In this document: positions 25,205 to 35,072 of the stretch, piece by piece
How positions within the stretch are numbered: position 1 is the first letter of the stretch
Layout of the letters: each line of letters begins with the position of its first letter
Assembly (NCBI GenBank): GCA_016213325.1
Contig: JACRAY010000015.1
Location: 1 to 64,000 of the forward strand
Reading direction: 5' to 3'
Origin: Burkholderiales bacterium
Lineage (GTDB): Bacteria; Pseudomonadota; Gammaproteobacteria; Burkholderiales; Burkholderiaceae_C
DNA: 64,000 bases
Notes under the pieces: model-generated
Database searches by the model: none
What the model was told of the DNA's origin: nothing
What the model saw: only the letters and a program-made list of their open reading frames with translations
Translations under genes and position numbers: made by a program

Positions 25205-26314
25205 ATGCGCCACCTCACCCTGTCAGTCGCCCTCGCAGTCGCTGCGCTCGCCGCCGCCAGCCCGTCGATCGCCGCGCCGCTTTCGCTGGAGGAAGCCACC
25301 CAACGCCTGCAGCGTGACACACCCGCGCTCATGGCCGTGGCCAGGGTACCCGGGCTGGCCATTGCGCTCGTTGCCGACAACAGGTTGGCCTGGCACGGCA
25401 CGTTCGGCCTGGCGAACTCGGCAACCGGCGCGCCGGTCACGCAGGAAACCGTGTTCGAAGCTGCATCCCTCAGCAAGCCCGTGTTCGCATTTGCGGTGCT
25501 CCAGCTTGTGGACGCCGGCGTTCTGGAACTGGACACACCCCTCGCCCGGTACCTGCCCGGCGGCTACGACGTCGGTGACAAGCCGCGCCTGGCGCAGGTC
25601 ACGGCACGCCATGTCTTGAGCCATCGCACGGGCTTCCCGAATTGGCGGCCCAAAGGCGCGCCGTTGATGGTCCACTTCACGCCCGGCGAGCGGTTCAGCT
25701 ATTCGGGCGAAGGCTTCGTCTACCTCGCCCGCGCCGTGGAGCGCCTGACCGGGGAAAGCACCGAGCACACGGTGAAGCGCCTGGTGTTCGAGCCACTGGG
25801 CATGCTGCAGAGCACTTTCCTCTGGCAGGACAGCCATGAGGAAGACAAGGCGTTCGGCCACGACGCGCGTGGCGAGCCACGAGGACAAGCCAGGCCCACT
25901 TGGGCCAACCCCGCCGCCGGCCTGACCACCACCGCGCCCGACTACGCCCGCTTCCTGGTCGCCATGATGAACGGCGAGCGGCTGAAGCCCGATACCGCCG
26001 CGCAGTTGCTTCGCGCGCAGGTTCGGGTGGGGCCTTTCACGAGCAGCATCGGGCGACCTTCAATCCCTCTCTCGGATGAAGTCAGCTGGGGCCTGGGTGT
26101 GGGCCTGCAGGAGCGCGAAGGCGACGAGGTGTTCTGGCATTGGGGGGACAACGGCAACAGCAAGGCTTTTGCGTGGGTGTCGCGCACGCAGCGGCGGGGA
26201 CTGGTCTTCTTTGCGAACAGCGTCCATGGCATGGCGATCGCCGGGGAACTCGTTGCGTTGGCGCTGGGCGACGGACGGCAACCCGCGCTCGATTGGTTGA
26301 ACTACCGCCGATAG
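25205..26314 (+). CDS. Class C beta-lactamase-family serine hydrolase
   Basis: A 369-residue secreted protein with signal peptide (MRHLTLSVALAVAALAAASPSIAA). The SxxK catalytic motif is in ASLSKPVFA, the second motif reads YSGEGF instead of the usual YSN, and the third is HWGDNG (KTG-equivalent). The family includes esterases, D-aminopeptidases and penicillin-binding-like enzymes. The modified second motif argues against a true AmpC. In-frame ATGs at 25190 and upstream exist. The TACAAT at 25186-25191 could be a -10 element, favouring 25205. Confidence 0.82.
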   Translation: MRHLTLSVALAVAALAAASPSIAAPLSLEEATQRLQRDTPALMAVARVPGLAIALVADNRLAWHGTFGLANSATGAPVTQETVFEAASLSKPVFAFAVLQLVDAGVLELDTPLARYLPGGYDVGDKPRLAQVTARHVLSHRTGFPNWRPKGAPLMVHFTPGERFSYSGEGFVYLARAVERLTGESTEHTVKRLVFEPLGMLQSTFLWQDSHEEDKAFGHDARGEPRGQARPTWANPAAGLTTTAPDYARFLVAMMNGERLKPDTAAQLLRAQVRVGPFTSSIGRPSIPLSDEVSWGLGVGLQEREGDEVFWHWGDNGNSKAFAWVSRTQRRGLVFFANSVHGMAIAGELVALALGDGRQPALDWLNYRR

Positions 26315-26346
26315 CCGGACCAGGAGACACTTGGCATGATGCGCCC

Positions 26347-27768
26347 ATGAGCGCGCTCACCGACTTCGACGCTTCCGAGCTGTCCACGCGCATCCACGCG
26401 CGAGAGGTTTCCTGCCGCGAGGCGATGCACGCGTACCTCGACCGCATCCACCGGCTCAACCCGGTGTTCAATGCCATCGTGAACCTCTCGCCCGCCGACG
26501 AGTTGGTGGCGCAGGCGGATGCGTGCGATGCGGAGCTGGCTCGCGGCGCCTCGCGCGGCTGGCTCCACGGGATCCCGATGGCCATCAAGGACGTCGCGGA
26601 TGCGAAAGGGTTCCCGACCACGCGCGGCTGCGAGCTGCTCGCGGACAACATCGCTACTCGCGACAGCGTCATGGTGGAGCGGCTGCGGGCGGCGGGCTGC
26701 ATCGTCATCGGCAAGACCAATACGCCCGAGTTCGGCCTGGGCTCCCACACCTTCAACACGCTGTTCGGCGCCACGCGCAACGCGTGGGACACGGCCGTAA
26801 GCGCCGGCGGCAGCAGCGGTGGAGCGGCGGTGTGCCTGGCGCAGCGCTTGCTGCCCATCGCCGACGGCTCCGACTTTATGGGGTCGCTACGCAACCCTGC
26901 GGGGTGGAACCATGTGTTCGGGATGCGCCCGACCCAGGGGCGCGTGCCGGGTGGGCCGGGCGCCGATGTATGGGTGGACCAGCTGGCGACCGAAGGACCG
27001 ATGGCGCGGACGGTGCAAGACCTGGGACGGCTGCTCGCCACGCAATCCGGCTTCGACGCGCGGCTGCCGCTGTCGCTCCAGTCCGAATTGCAGGTTCCGC
27101 ACGACGGCCGGCTGCAGGGCCTTCGCATCGGCTGGCTGGCCGACCTTGGCGGTTACCTGCCGATGGACGATGGCGTGCTCGACGCGTGCACCGCTGCACT
27201 GCGCTGCATGGAGTCCGCCGGCGCCGTCGTGGAAATGGCCGACTTCGGCTTCGACGTGGAGGAACTGTGGGACGCATGGCTCACCTGGCGGCGCGCACTG
27301 ACCGGCCCGAGGGTCGAGCCGTTGCTGGCGCTGCCCCGCGCGCGCGAGGTGATCAAGCCCGAGGCGCTGTGGGAGTACGACCGCTCCGCCAGCCTCACGT
27401 TCATGGACTTCATGCACGCGAGCCAGGTGCGCACGCGCTACTACCAGCACATGCGTACGCTGTTCAGCAAGTGGGACGTGCTGGCGCTTCCCTCTGCGCA
27501 GGTGTGGCCGTTCGACGTGGCGCTGCGCTGGCCGCAGGAGATTGCCGGGCGCAAGATGGACACCTACCACCGCTGGATGGAAGTCACGGTGTATGCGACG
27601 TTTGCAGGCTCACCGGCGATCAGCGTGCCGGCTGCATTTCACCCGACCAGAGCGTGGCCGATGGGACTGCAACTGATCGCGGCGCACAGCGCCGACGCGA
27701 CGCTGCTGCGGGCGGCGCGCGGGTACGAAACGATTCGTGGCGAGTTTCTCAGCCATCGTCCGGGGTAG
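26347..27768 (+). CDS. Amidase signature family enzyme
   Basis: A 473-residue enzyme with the Ser-cisSer-Lys triad: Lys in HGIPMAIKDV, the bridging Ser in SAGGSSGGAAV and the nucleophile Ser in DFMGSLRNPA. It hydrolyses a C-N amide bond; the substrate is unknown and it is too isolated to be GatA of the GatCAB complex. It starts 32 bases after the serine hydrolase and may be cotranscribed. A second, diverged amidase lies at 55.7 kb. Confidence 0.86.
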   Translation: MSALTDFDASELSTRIHAREVSCREAMHAYLDRIHRLNPVFNAIVNLSPADELVAQADACDAELARGASRGWLHGIPMAIKDVADAKGFPTTRGCELLADNIATRDSVMVERLRAAGCIVIGKTNTPEFGLGSHTFNTLFGATRNAWDTAVSAGGSSGGAAVCLAQRLLPIADGSDFMGSLRNPAGWNHVFGMRPTQGRVPGGPGADVWVDQLATEGPMARTVQDLGRLLATQSGFDARLPLSLQSELQVPHDGRLQGLRIGWLADLGGYLPMDDGVLDACTAALRCMESAGAVVEMADFGFDVEELWDAWLTWRRALTGPRVEPLLALPRAREVIKPEALWEYDRSASLTFMDFMHASQVRTRYYQHMRTLFSKWDVLALPSAQVWPFDVALRWPQEIAGRKMDTYHRWMEVTVYATFAGSPAISVPAAFHPTRAWPMGLQLIAAHSADATLLRAARGYETIRGEFLSHRPG

Positions 27769-27769
27769 C

Positions 27770-28918
27770 CTACGCCCGCAACAGCCGCTGCATCCGCTTG
27801 TCCCGCACCGCCTCCGGACACAACACCCGCACCGTCCGCTCCGGGTCGAGCCTGAAAGTCTCGGCACACGCTGAAGCGATCAGCACATCGAGCCCCAGTG
27901 TCGGCTTCAGGTCGCGCCCTTCGAACAGGTTAGCTTGCGCAAGGCCCGGCCAGTCGGCCACCACGCGCCCGCCGTGCACGGCGCCGCCGATCACCATGGC
28001 CGCGGCAGCCGTGCCGTGATCGGTGCCACCAGTCCCGTTGGCGGCGACGGTGCGCCCGAACTCCGTGGCGACCACGACAACGGTGTTGGCCCAAGCGGCG
28101 CCCATGCCTTCGCGCAGCGCGCCGATGAGGCCATCCAGGCCGCGCAGCTGGAACGCGAGCCGCGCGTCCTGGCCGCTGTGCGTGTCCCAGCCGCCGGTTT
28201 CGATCATCGCGATGCGCGGGCCGTCCGCGCGCGCCAGGAAACCCGCGGCCATGCGTCCGAGCGCGGCGGCATCCTGCCGGTTGCCGCCCCCACCCATGCC
28301 GGCGCCGGCCATGCCGCGTGCCTCCAGCGCCGACGTCCACAGCGCCTGCAACTGGCCGTCGCGCGCGTACAGCTGCGCCACCCGCGCCAGCAAGTCCTCG
28401 TTGGCTTGCGGCAGGCTCGACGGCGCATAAGTCGTGACCTCGGCGCCGCCTTGCAAGGCCATGGGGACCGCCGACGAAAACGCGATCGCGTCCTTGCCGG
28501 TGCGGGGCAACAGGCCCAGCAGGCGGTTCATCCAGCCATCCTTCAACTGGTACGGCGCGCGGCCACCGGTTTCCAGCACGTTCTGGCCGTCGAAGTGCGA
28601 TCGGTCGCGGTACGGCGACGCGACGGCGTGCACGAATGTGGCTTCACCCGCCGCATAGAGCTCACGCAGCCTGGGCAATGCCGGATGCAGCGCAAACGTG
28701 CCGTCCAGCTTCAGGGCGGCTTGCGCATCGATGGCAAGCGCACCGCGCTGGCTGGCATACGCCGGCTCGGCGTAAGGGATGACGATGTTCAAACCGTCGG
28801 CGGCGCCGCGCTGGATGATGAAGATGAAGCGCCGCTCGGTGGCGGCCTGCGCGAAGAGCACCCGCGGTGCGCCCAGCAGCGTGGCTGCGCCCAGGAAGCT
28901 GCGTCGGTCCAGGCTCAT
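27770..28918 (-). CDS. DUF1501 family protein, Tat-exported
   Basis: A 382-residue protein with a twin-arginine-like leader (DRRSFLGAATLLGAPRVLFA). The body has an alkaline-phosphatase-like fold signature: GAADGLN near the start, HFDGQN, ETGGWDTH, TEFGRT and GGTDHGTAAAAMVIGG. It is the usual partner of DUF1800 proteins. The role is unknown, probably a periplasmic hydrolase. Its start is 2 bases from the DUF1800 stop, so the two form an operon. Confidence 0.9.
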   Translation of the reverse strand: MSLDRRSFLGAATLLGAPRVLFAQAATERRFIFIIQRGAADGLNIVIPYAEPAYASQRGALAIDAQAALKLDGTFALHPALPRLRELYAAGEATFVHAVASPYRDRSHFDGQNVLETGGRAPYQLKDGWMNRLLGLLPRTGKDAIAFSSAVPMALQGGAEVTTYAPSSLPQANEDLLARVAQLYARDGQLQALWTSALEARGMAGAGMGGGGNRQDAAALGRMAAGFLARADGPRIAMIETGGWDTHSGQDARLAFQLRGLDGLIGALREGMGAAWANTVVVVATEFGRTVAANGTGGTDHGTAAAAMVIGGAVHGGRVVADWPGLAQANLFEGRDLKPTLGLDVLIASACAETFRLDPERTVRVLCPEAVRDKRMQRLLRA

Positions 28919-28920
28919 GG

Positions 28921-30276
28921 CTATCTCCTCAGGAATTCGGGGGAAACCAGCAGCAGCGCGAGCGCCGTGCCGCCACTCTCCGCCCGGGCGATGGCTCCGG
29001 CGGTGTCATCGGTCAGCGCACCCGGCAGGACGCGTGGTGCGAGGCTGCGCGCATCGATGCCGGCACCGGACTCCTGGACCATGCCCTGCGCGACTTCCAC
29101 CCGCCGCATCAACGCATCGGGCGCGGCCCAGGTGGCGGCCAGGTCGTTATAGCCCGCAGGCGAGCCCGGCCGCCACGCCGGCTGCCCCAGTTGGGTCATC
29201 AGGTTGGCCGCACGCATCGGCGGCACCGCACGGCGACCCAGCGCTCGCAAGCTGGAGATGGACCAGTCCCACGGCGACTTGAACTTCGCGCTGGCGGCCT
29301 GCCACGCCTCGGGCGATGCCACCAGCTCGCGGTAGACGCTGGTGAGGTCGCCGTTGGTGCGCGCGAAGGTGTCCGCCAGCCGCTGCACCAGCGCCTGCGG
29401 CGGATCGTCGGCCACGAAGTGACGCGCGAGCTTGCGGGCGATGTGCAGCGCGGTGGCCGGTGCGGCGACCAGGTCGTGGATCACGGCGCGGGCCTGCTCC
29501 TCGCCGCCTTCCGGATAGACACGACCCAGGACGGTACGCGGGCCGGGTTCGTGCAGCGCGGGCACGAAGCGGAAGGTGGCGCCGCCACCGTCACCGGGCA
29601 AGGTCCAGCCGGTGAGCGCGCGGGCGAACTCCGTCACGTCGGCCTGCGTGTAGCCGCTGCGCACGCCCAGCGTGTGCAGCTCCAGGATTTCGCGGGCCAG
29701 GTTCTCGTTGAGGCCGCGGCCGCGCTGCAGCCCCTCTTGCGCGCGGGACCCCATCATGCTGCGCGGGCCGGTCGACTGTGCCTGGTCCAGGTACAGCAGC
29801 ATGGCCGGGTGCCGCACGACCGCCAGCAGCAGGTCCTCGAAGCGTCCCAGCACGTGGGGCCGGATGGCGTCGGCCTCGAAGCTGCCCGCCAGTCCCACGA
29901 TCAGCAGCTTGTCGACGGAGACCGCGAAATGGTTGGACCAGAAGTGCACCAGCCGCTCGATGAACGGCGCGGTCGTCTGCAGGGCACTGTTGGTACGCGC
30001 ACCGACCGCGGCCTGGTACTCCGCGCTGCCTTGGCGCAGGTAGGCCTCGCGGATGCCGCTGCGCTGGCCCTCGGGCGCCTGCCGCGCCGAGCGCTGCATG
30101 TTGTTCCACACGTCCACCAGCGCAGGGGTGCGCGCCACTACCTTCCACGGCGCCGACAGAGGCTCGTACGCGTCGAGTTGCTGCAGCAGCCAGCGCTGCG
30201 GATCGGCCGGGGGCGCGTCGTCAGCCCCGGCGCCGAGACCGAAGCGATTCAGGGCAATGGCGGAAAAAGGAGTCAT
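28921..30276 (-). CDS. DUF1800 family protein
   Basis: A 451-residue protein with the family hallmarks: NRFGLGAG near the N-terminus, HFWSNHFAVSVDK, the GLNENLAREILELHTLGVRSGYTQADVTEFARALTGW core, and a C-terminal LLLVSPEFLRR. DUF1800 and DUF1501 genes are nearly always paired; the function is unknown. Its ATG (30276) overlaps the stop of a decayed VOC open frame by ATGA. Confidence 0.9.
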   Translation of the reverse strand: MTPFSAIALNRFGLGAGADDAPPADPQRWLLQQLDAYEPLSAPWKVVARTPALVDVWNNMQRSARQAPEGQRSGIREAYLRQGSAEYQAAVGARTNSALQTTAPFIERLVHFWSNHFAVSVDKLLIVGLAGSFEADAIRPHVLGRFEDLLLAVVRHPAMLLYLDQAQSTGPRSMMGSRAQEGLQRGRGLNENLAREILELHTLGVRSGYTQADVTEFARALTGWTLPGDGGGATFRFVPALHEPGPRTVLGRVYPEGGEEQARAVIHDLVAAPATALHIARKLARHFVADDPPQALVQRLADTFARTNGDLTSVYRELVASPEAWQAASAKFKSPWDWSISSLRALGRRAVPPMRAANLMTQLGQPAWRPGSPAGYNDLAATWAAPDALMRRVEVAQGMVQESGAGIDARSLAPRVLPGALTDDTAGAIARAESGGTALALLLVSPEFLRR

Positions 30277-30563
30277 GGAACGTGATTCTTCCAGTTGGCC
30301 AGGCGCATGCGTTGTCCGGAACGTTTCGGACTTGTAAAGCAGCCCTCTTCCGCGCCCCGCTTGCGCAGCCGCGAGAGCGTATCGTCGATGTCTTCCACCT
30401 TGAACATGACGCGGAGATAACCGAGGGCGTTCACCGGCGCGCTGCGGTGATCGGCAATGACCGCAGGCGCAAGAAATCGGGACAGCTCGAGCCGGCTGTG
30501 ACCGTCCGGCGCCTGCATCATCGCGATCTCGACATGCTGCAGTGCACGGCTGCAGCGTTTCAT
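30273..30563 (-). pseudogene. VOC (glyoxalase-like) protein remnant
   Basis: A 96-codon frame whose middle (VEIAMMQAPDGHSRLELSRF through NALGYLRVMFKVEDIDDTLSRLRKRGAE) is clearly the core of a VOC/lactoylglutathione-lyase-like protein of about 150 residues. The N-terminal strand and the C-terminal metal-ligand half are missing; the last 30 residues (CFTSPKRSGQRMRLANWKNHVP) do not belong to the family. It looks like a fragment left after deletion and now leads into the DUF1800 gene. Confidence 0.7.
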
Positions 30564-30705
30564 GGCACTCCTCCCGGGCGTACGTTCGTTGCTTGCCTGC
30601 GACGGCCCGCCGGCTGCCCTTGCGCGGCGTCAAGGAACCCGCGGGTCCGCCCTCGGCGCGCCCGATGCGGCCCCTAACATGCAGGGACGATGAAGTAGTA
30701 GTTGT

Positions 30706-32295
30706 ATGTTGCGTCGCCTGCCTGCTGTAGTTGGTGCCCTGCTCTGTTGCCTACCGATCGCCTCGCCGGCAGTCGCTGAAGCGCGCAATTCCGATCTCCT
30801 TGCGCAGGCCGCACCGGGCGGGGCCGAACGCTTCCCGATCCGCGGCTTCGCGATCGAGGGCAACCACAGCGTGCCGACGCAGCGCCTGCTGGACGCCCTG
30901 GCCCACTTCGTATCGGACCAGCAGCAGGCCGATGCCTTGCTGCACGCGCGCGAGGCCGTGTACGCCGTATTCCGCGAAGCGGGCTACCCCATGGTGTCCG
31001 TGGCGCTTCCGGCGCGCATCGGCACCGATGGCATCGTGCACCTGCGGGTGCGCGAGACCACGATCGGACGCGTGACGATCACCGGCAACAAGCACTACGC
31101 GGACGGGCACTTCCGCGCCATGCTGCCGTCCCTGCAGGAAGGCCGCAGCCCCAACCTCGGGACGCTCGCGAGCGAGCTGTTCGTCGCCAACGACCATTCG
31201 GGCTACCGCGTCACGCTTGCCTTCAAGCCCGGCGCGGAGGGCCACGCGGACGTGGAGATCCAGGTGCTGGATGCGAGCCCCAAGCACGCCGTGTTCTCCG
31301 TCGACAACTCCGGCACGAGTTCCACGGGCCATGGGCGCGCAACGGCGATGTTCTCGGATGCGAATCTTTGGGGCCGGGCGCACGAAGCAGTGCTCGGCTA
31401 TACGACGTCGCTGCACCCACCATCGAAAGTTCAGCAACTCTTCATCTCGTACCAGTGGCCGCTGGGCAGCTTCGCGAGCCGCCTGGTCGCCAGCGCCAGC
31501 TATTCCAACACCGACGCCGGACGCGTCGCGGAGGTGTTCGAGGTCGCGGGCCAGGGTTCCGCCATCAGCCTGCGCTTGCAACGCGACCTGCTGCGCAGCG
31601 ACAGCGCACGGCAGTTCACCGAACTCGGCATCGAGGACAAGCGCAGCCGCAACACGGTCGATTTCTTCGGCACCAATCTCGGCGTCGGCGTCAACGCTCG
31701 CCCCATGACCCTCGGCTACACCGCGTCGGCGCGGACGCGGGGAACGAGCGTCCTGGCGAGCATCGGCTACACGCGCAACATCCCGGGCGGCTCCCGCAAC
31801 GACGATGCCGCCTACGACGCGAGCCGTGCCGGCGCGAGCGCGGGCTGGCACCTGTGGCGCGCGCGGGTGCAGGCGGACTCCGCGATCGCAGGCGGCTGGA
31901 CGTGGTCGGGCCGGCTCGACGCGCAGTACACGCGTCAGCCGCTGGTCTCGTCGGAACAGTTCGGCCTCGGTGGCGCGCGCTCGGTGCGGGGCTTCGAAGA
32001 GCGCGAAGCGAGCGGTGACCGCGGCTGGCGCGGTTCCATCGAGGTGCGCACGCCGGTCATCGCGCGCCAGCACCACGCGCTGGCTTTCGTCGACGCAGGC
32101 GGCTACGAACGGCTGAACGCGCTGGCTGGCGAAGCGGCGGGCGCTTCGCTCCTGAGTTACGGCATCGGCTGGCGCTGGGCGCTGGACGCGTCGCTTGCCG
32201 CCTCGCTCGACGTCGCCCGTGTCGTGCGCGGCACCCAGCTGCGTCCGGCCGGCAGCCACGCGCTGCACTTCAGCGCGAGCTGGCGGCCGATCTAG
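30706..32295 (+). CDS. TpsB outer-membrane transporter (ShlB/FhaC/HecB family)
   Basis: A 529-residue protein with signal peptide (MLRRLPAVVGALLCCLPIASPAVA). A POTRA domain begins FPIRGFAIEGNHSVPTQRLL and continues to IGRVTITGNKHY. A 16-strand barrel follows with the conserved VRGFEE loop (RSVRGFEEREASGDRG) that plugs the pore. It translocates the TpsA passenger encoded 26 bases downstream across the outer membrane. Length is typical of TpsB proteins. Confidence 0.92.
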   Translation: MLRRLPAVVGALLCCLPIASPAVAEARNSDLLAQAAPGGAERFPIRGFAIEGNHSVPTQRLLDALAHFVSDQQQADALLHAREAVYAVFREAGYPMVSVALPARIGTDGIVHLRVRETTIGRVTITGNKHYADGHFRAMLPSLQEGRSPNLGTLASELFVANDHSGYRVTLAFKPGAEGHADVEIQVLDASPKHAVFSVDNSGTSSTGHGRATAMFSDANLWGRAHEAVLGYTTSLHPPSKVQQLFISYQWPLGSFASRLVASASYSNTDAGRVAEVFEVAGQGSAISLRLQRDLLRSDSARQFTELGIEDKRSRNTVDFFGTNLGVGVNARPMTLGYTASARTRGTSVLASIGYTRNIPGGSRNDDAAYDASRAGASAGWHLWRARVQADSAIAGGWTWSGRLDAQYTRQPLVSSEQFGLGGARSVRGFEEREASGDRGWRGSIEVRTPVIARQHHALAFVDAGGYERLNALAGEAAGASLLSYGIGWRWALDASLAASLDVARVVRGTQLRPAGSHALHFSASWRPI

Positions 32296-32321
32296 ATCGA
32301 TTTCAAAGAAGAGGAAGAGAA

Positions 32322-34877
32322 ATGGAAAAAGGAACGCTTCGAATGAAGCCGCTCGCGCTGGCCCTCTGGCTCGCGTACTGCGGCGCCGCACTGGCCCAGG
32401 TCGCGTCCGGCACCTTGCCGGCTTCGCCCACGGCCGTCAACGGCACGGTCGCCATCACGAACCCCACGTCGACCTCGCTGCAGGTGACGAACACGCCCGG
32501 CGCGATCGTCCACTGGGGCAGCTTCTCCATCGGCTCGTCGGCCCGCGTCACCTTCGAGCAGACCGGCGGCGCCTCGAGCGCGGTCCTCAACCGCGTGACC
32601 GGCAGCGATCCGACGCAGATCTACGGCAGGCTCGAGTCCAACGGGCGCATCTTCCTCATCAACCCGAACGGCATCCTGTTCGGCGCGGGCGCCATCGTGG
32701 ACGCGCAGGGCCTCGTTGCGTCCACGCGCGACATCGCCAATGCCGACTTCCTCTCCGGCAACTATGTGTTCAAGGGCACGAGTGCGGGGCAGGTGGCAGT
32801 GGAGAACACGGCACAGATCTCGACGGCCGCGCGCGGCCCGAACGGCCAGGTGTGGCTGGTGGGCGCGAAGGTCGCGGTGCAACCCGGCGCGGCGATCAGC
32901 GCACCCGACGGGCAGGTGGTGCTGGCCGCCGGTTCGCAGCTGCAGGTGGGATCCGGCAGCCTCGGCAACATGGTCTTCACCGTCACAACGGACAGTGAAA
33001 GCACCATCGACAGTTTCGGGACCCTCACCGCGCAGCGCGGTGGCGTCGGCCTGTTCGCGGACAGCATCGCGCACGGCGGCACGATCGCCAGCGGCGGCGG
33101 CGGTGAAGTGCAGCTCGTGGCCGCGCGGGACATCACGGTTGCCAGCGGCGGCGTCATCGACGCCAGCGGGACCGGCAGCGATGCAGGCGGGCGCATCAGC
33201 CTCGACGCGGGCAACCGGCTCACGATAGCAACGTTCGCCACCGTCGCAGCCGACGGCGGGCCGCAGGGCGGCAACGGCGGCCAGGTGGACCTGGTCGGCT
33301 ACGACGTGCAGGTTTCGCCGGCCCTCGGAGGCGTCGGCAACGTGCATGCGTCGGCGCGCGCGCCTGGGGCGCAGCACGGAGACGTACGCGTCATGTCGCG
33401 CTCGACGCCGCTCGACTCGCAGCCTGTCGGCAACGAGGTCGGCGTCACGATCAACTCCGGGCTCGACATGTACCCGGACGTGATGCACCTCGCCGACGGC
33501 ACCGCCATCGTGACCTGGATGGGCAATCCTGCGGGAACGGGCTGGAACGTTGCGTACGCCACCGTGTACCTGCAACGCCTGGGCGCCGACGGCCAGCCGA
33601 TCGGCGGCCGGGTGCAGGTCGGCACGACCACGGGCAACCAGTCGTTCCCGTCGGTGACACCCATGCGCGACGGCGGCTTCCTCGTCGCCTGGAGTGACGG
33701 ACGCACGGGCCGGCGCGAGGTCTGGGCCCGCAGCTTCGGCGCCGACGGCGTGCCGCGCGCCGCGGAGATTCGCCTCACCACCGATGCCGGCGACCAGGAC
33801 AACGTCAAGCTCGCCACGCTCGCCGACGGACGCATGCTGCTGACGTGGTCGAGCCGGGCGTCGACGTCGCCCCTGGTGGTGGACGTCCGCGGGCAGCTGC
33901 TCGATGCGAACGGCAGCGCCTCGGGCGCGGCGTTCACGATCAACGCGACAGGCACCTCTGACAAGGGCTCGCAGTACCGCCCGGAGATCGCGCCGCTCGC
34001 CGACGGCGGCTTCGTGGTGACGTACCACGCGATCGTGCCGGGCACCTATCTCAGCCAGGCGGACGCCTTCGGGCGGCGCTACGACCGCAATGGCGTTCCC
34101 GTCGGCCCTGAATTCCTGGTCGCGGCGACCGCAAAGGACGACTGGCGCATCGCCACCAAGGGCCTGGTGGATGGCGGCTTCGTCGTCGTGTGGGACATGG
34201 TGGACCCGGCCAGCCCGGTGGGTGCCAACCGCCTGATGGGACGGCGCTTCGATGTGCACGGTGTCGCCCTGGGACCCGACTTCGCGATCGGCTACGTTCC
34301 CGCCGGCATGGGGCAGTCCTTCGCGCAACTCGCGGCGATGGCCGATGGCGGCTTCGCCGTCACGTGGATGAGCTACCAGAATGGCACCGGGAACAGCAAC
34401 GCAGACGTCTACGCGCAGCGCTTCTCGGCCAACGGGCAGCCCGTGGCGGCGCCACGGCTCGTCGCCAGCGGAGTCAGCCATCAGTCGACGCCGCACATAG
34501 CGGCGACAGCGGACAACGGCTACACCGTGACTTGGTACTCGAACCAGAACGGCAACATGGACATCTATGCGCAGCGCCACGCCGCACCCGTCCAGCAGGC
34601 CGCCGCGGGCAACAGTGCGTCCGGCGAGATGCGCGGCGGCGCGTATGCCACAGCCCCTGGCGTGGCGAACGGCCAAGTGTCCGCCCCACCGGTCACGTTG
34701 ACGGGCAAGACGGAGTCCGCACTGAACCCGGTGCGCCAGGTCACGCCCGCAGGACGGCCCGACTTCGTGCTCCCGGGTAAGTCCCCGGTCTTCACCGAAA
34801 ACATCGTCGTTACGCCGGTCCGTAACGCGGCTGGCGAGATCGTGGGCTACGATGTTGGGCAGAACGCGGCACCGTAG
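32322..34877 (+). CDS. TpsA exoprotein: TPS domain fused to seven propeller-like repeats
   Basis: An 851-residue secreted protein. After the signal peptide (MKPLALALWLAYCGAALAQ), the filamentous-haemagglutinin TPS domain includes GSFSIG, LNRVTG and the diagnostic LINPNGILFG (NPNGI at 114-118). A short beta-helical part runs to about residue 360. Residues about 370-750 hold seven repeats ending in versions of LADGGFVVTW, spaced 51-61 residues. It ends GYDVGQNAAP. It is unusually short for FHA-type adhesins. Starts at 32322 and 32343 both have good ribosome sites. Export by the adjacent TpsB is expected. Confidence 0.86.
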   Translation: MEKGTLRMKPLALALWLAYCGAALAQVASGTLPASPTAVNGTVAITNPTSTSLQVTNTPGAIVHWGSFSIGSSARVTFEQTGGASSAVLNRVTGSDPTQIYGRLESNGRIFLINPNGILFGAGAIVDAQGLVASTRDIANADFLSGNYVFKGTSAGQVAVENTAQISTAARGPNGQVWLVGAKVAVQPGAAISAPDGQVVLAAGSQLQVGSGSLGNMVFTVTTDSESTIDSFGTLTAQRGGVGLFADSIAHGGTIASGGGGEVQLVAARDITVASGGVIDASGTGSDAGGRISLDAGNRLTIATFATVAADGGPQGGNGGQVDLVGYDVQVSPALGGVGNVHASARAPGAQHGDVRVMSRSTPLDSQPVGNEVGVTINSGLDMYPDVMHLADGTAIVTWMGNPAGTGWNVAYATVYLQRLGADGQPIGGRVQVGTTTGNQSFPSVTPMRDGGFLVAWSDGRTGRREVWARSFGADGVPRAAEIRLTTDAGDQDNVKLATLADGRMLLTWSSRASTSPLVVDVRGQLLDANGSASGAAFTINATGTSDKGSQYRPEIAPLADGGFVVTYHAIVPGTYLSQADAFGRRYDRNGVPVGPEFLVAATAKDDWRIATKGLVDGGFVVVWDMVDPASPVGANRLMGRRFDVHGVALGPDFAIGYVPAGMGQSFAQLAAMADGGFAVTWMSYQNGTGNSNADVYAQRFSANGQPVAAPRLVASGVSHQSTPHIAATADNGYTVTWYSNQNGNMDIYAQRHAAPVQQAAAGNSASGEMRGGAYATAPGVANGQVSAPPVTLTGKTESALNPVRQVTPAGRPDFVLPGKSPVFTENIVVTPVRNAAGEIVGYDVGQNAAP

Positions 34878-35072
34878 TGCACGCATCGAATGATCCGCGG
34901 TCGGGTCGTACTCGACTCGCGGACCTGCACTGGAAGACGCCCGCATTCGGCAGGAATGCGTCACAGGCGAAGAATTCGAGTCTCCAGGGCTTTCCACGGT
35001 CCGTCGCGGGAGCTGGACAGGGCGTGACGCGCGTGACGCTTGCACGTAACATTGGCTGCGGAGGGTGGTGCG

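Noticed and set aside
26347-27768. Amidase as GatA of the Asp/Glu-tRNA amidotransferase
   Set aside because: No gatB or gatC nearby, the nucleophile context (GSLRNPA) differs, and the neighbours are unrelated.
34942-34960. CGCATTC/GAATGCG hairpin downstream of the TpsA gene as a terminator
   Set aside because: The stem is perfect, but no T-tract follows and the loop is short. Left unassigned.
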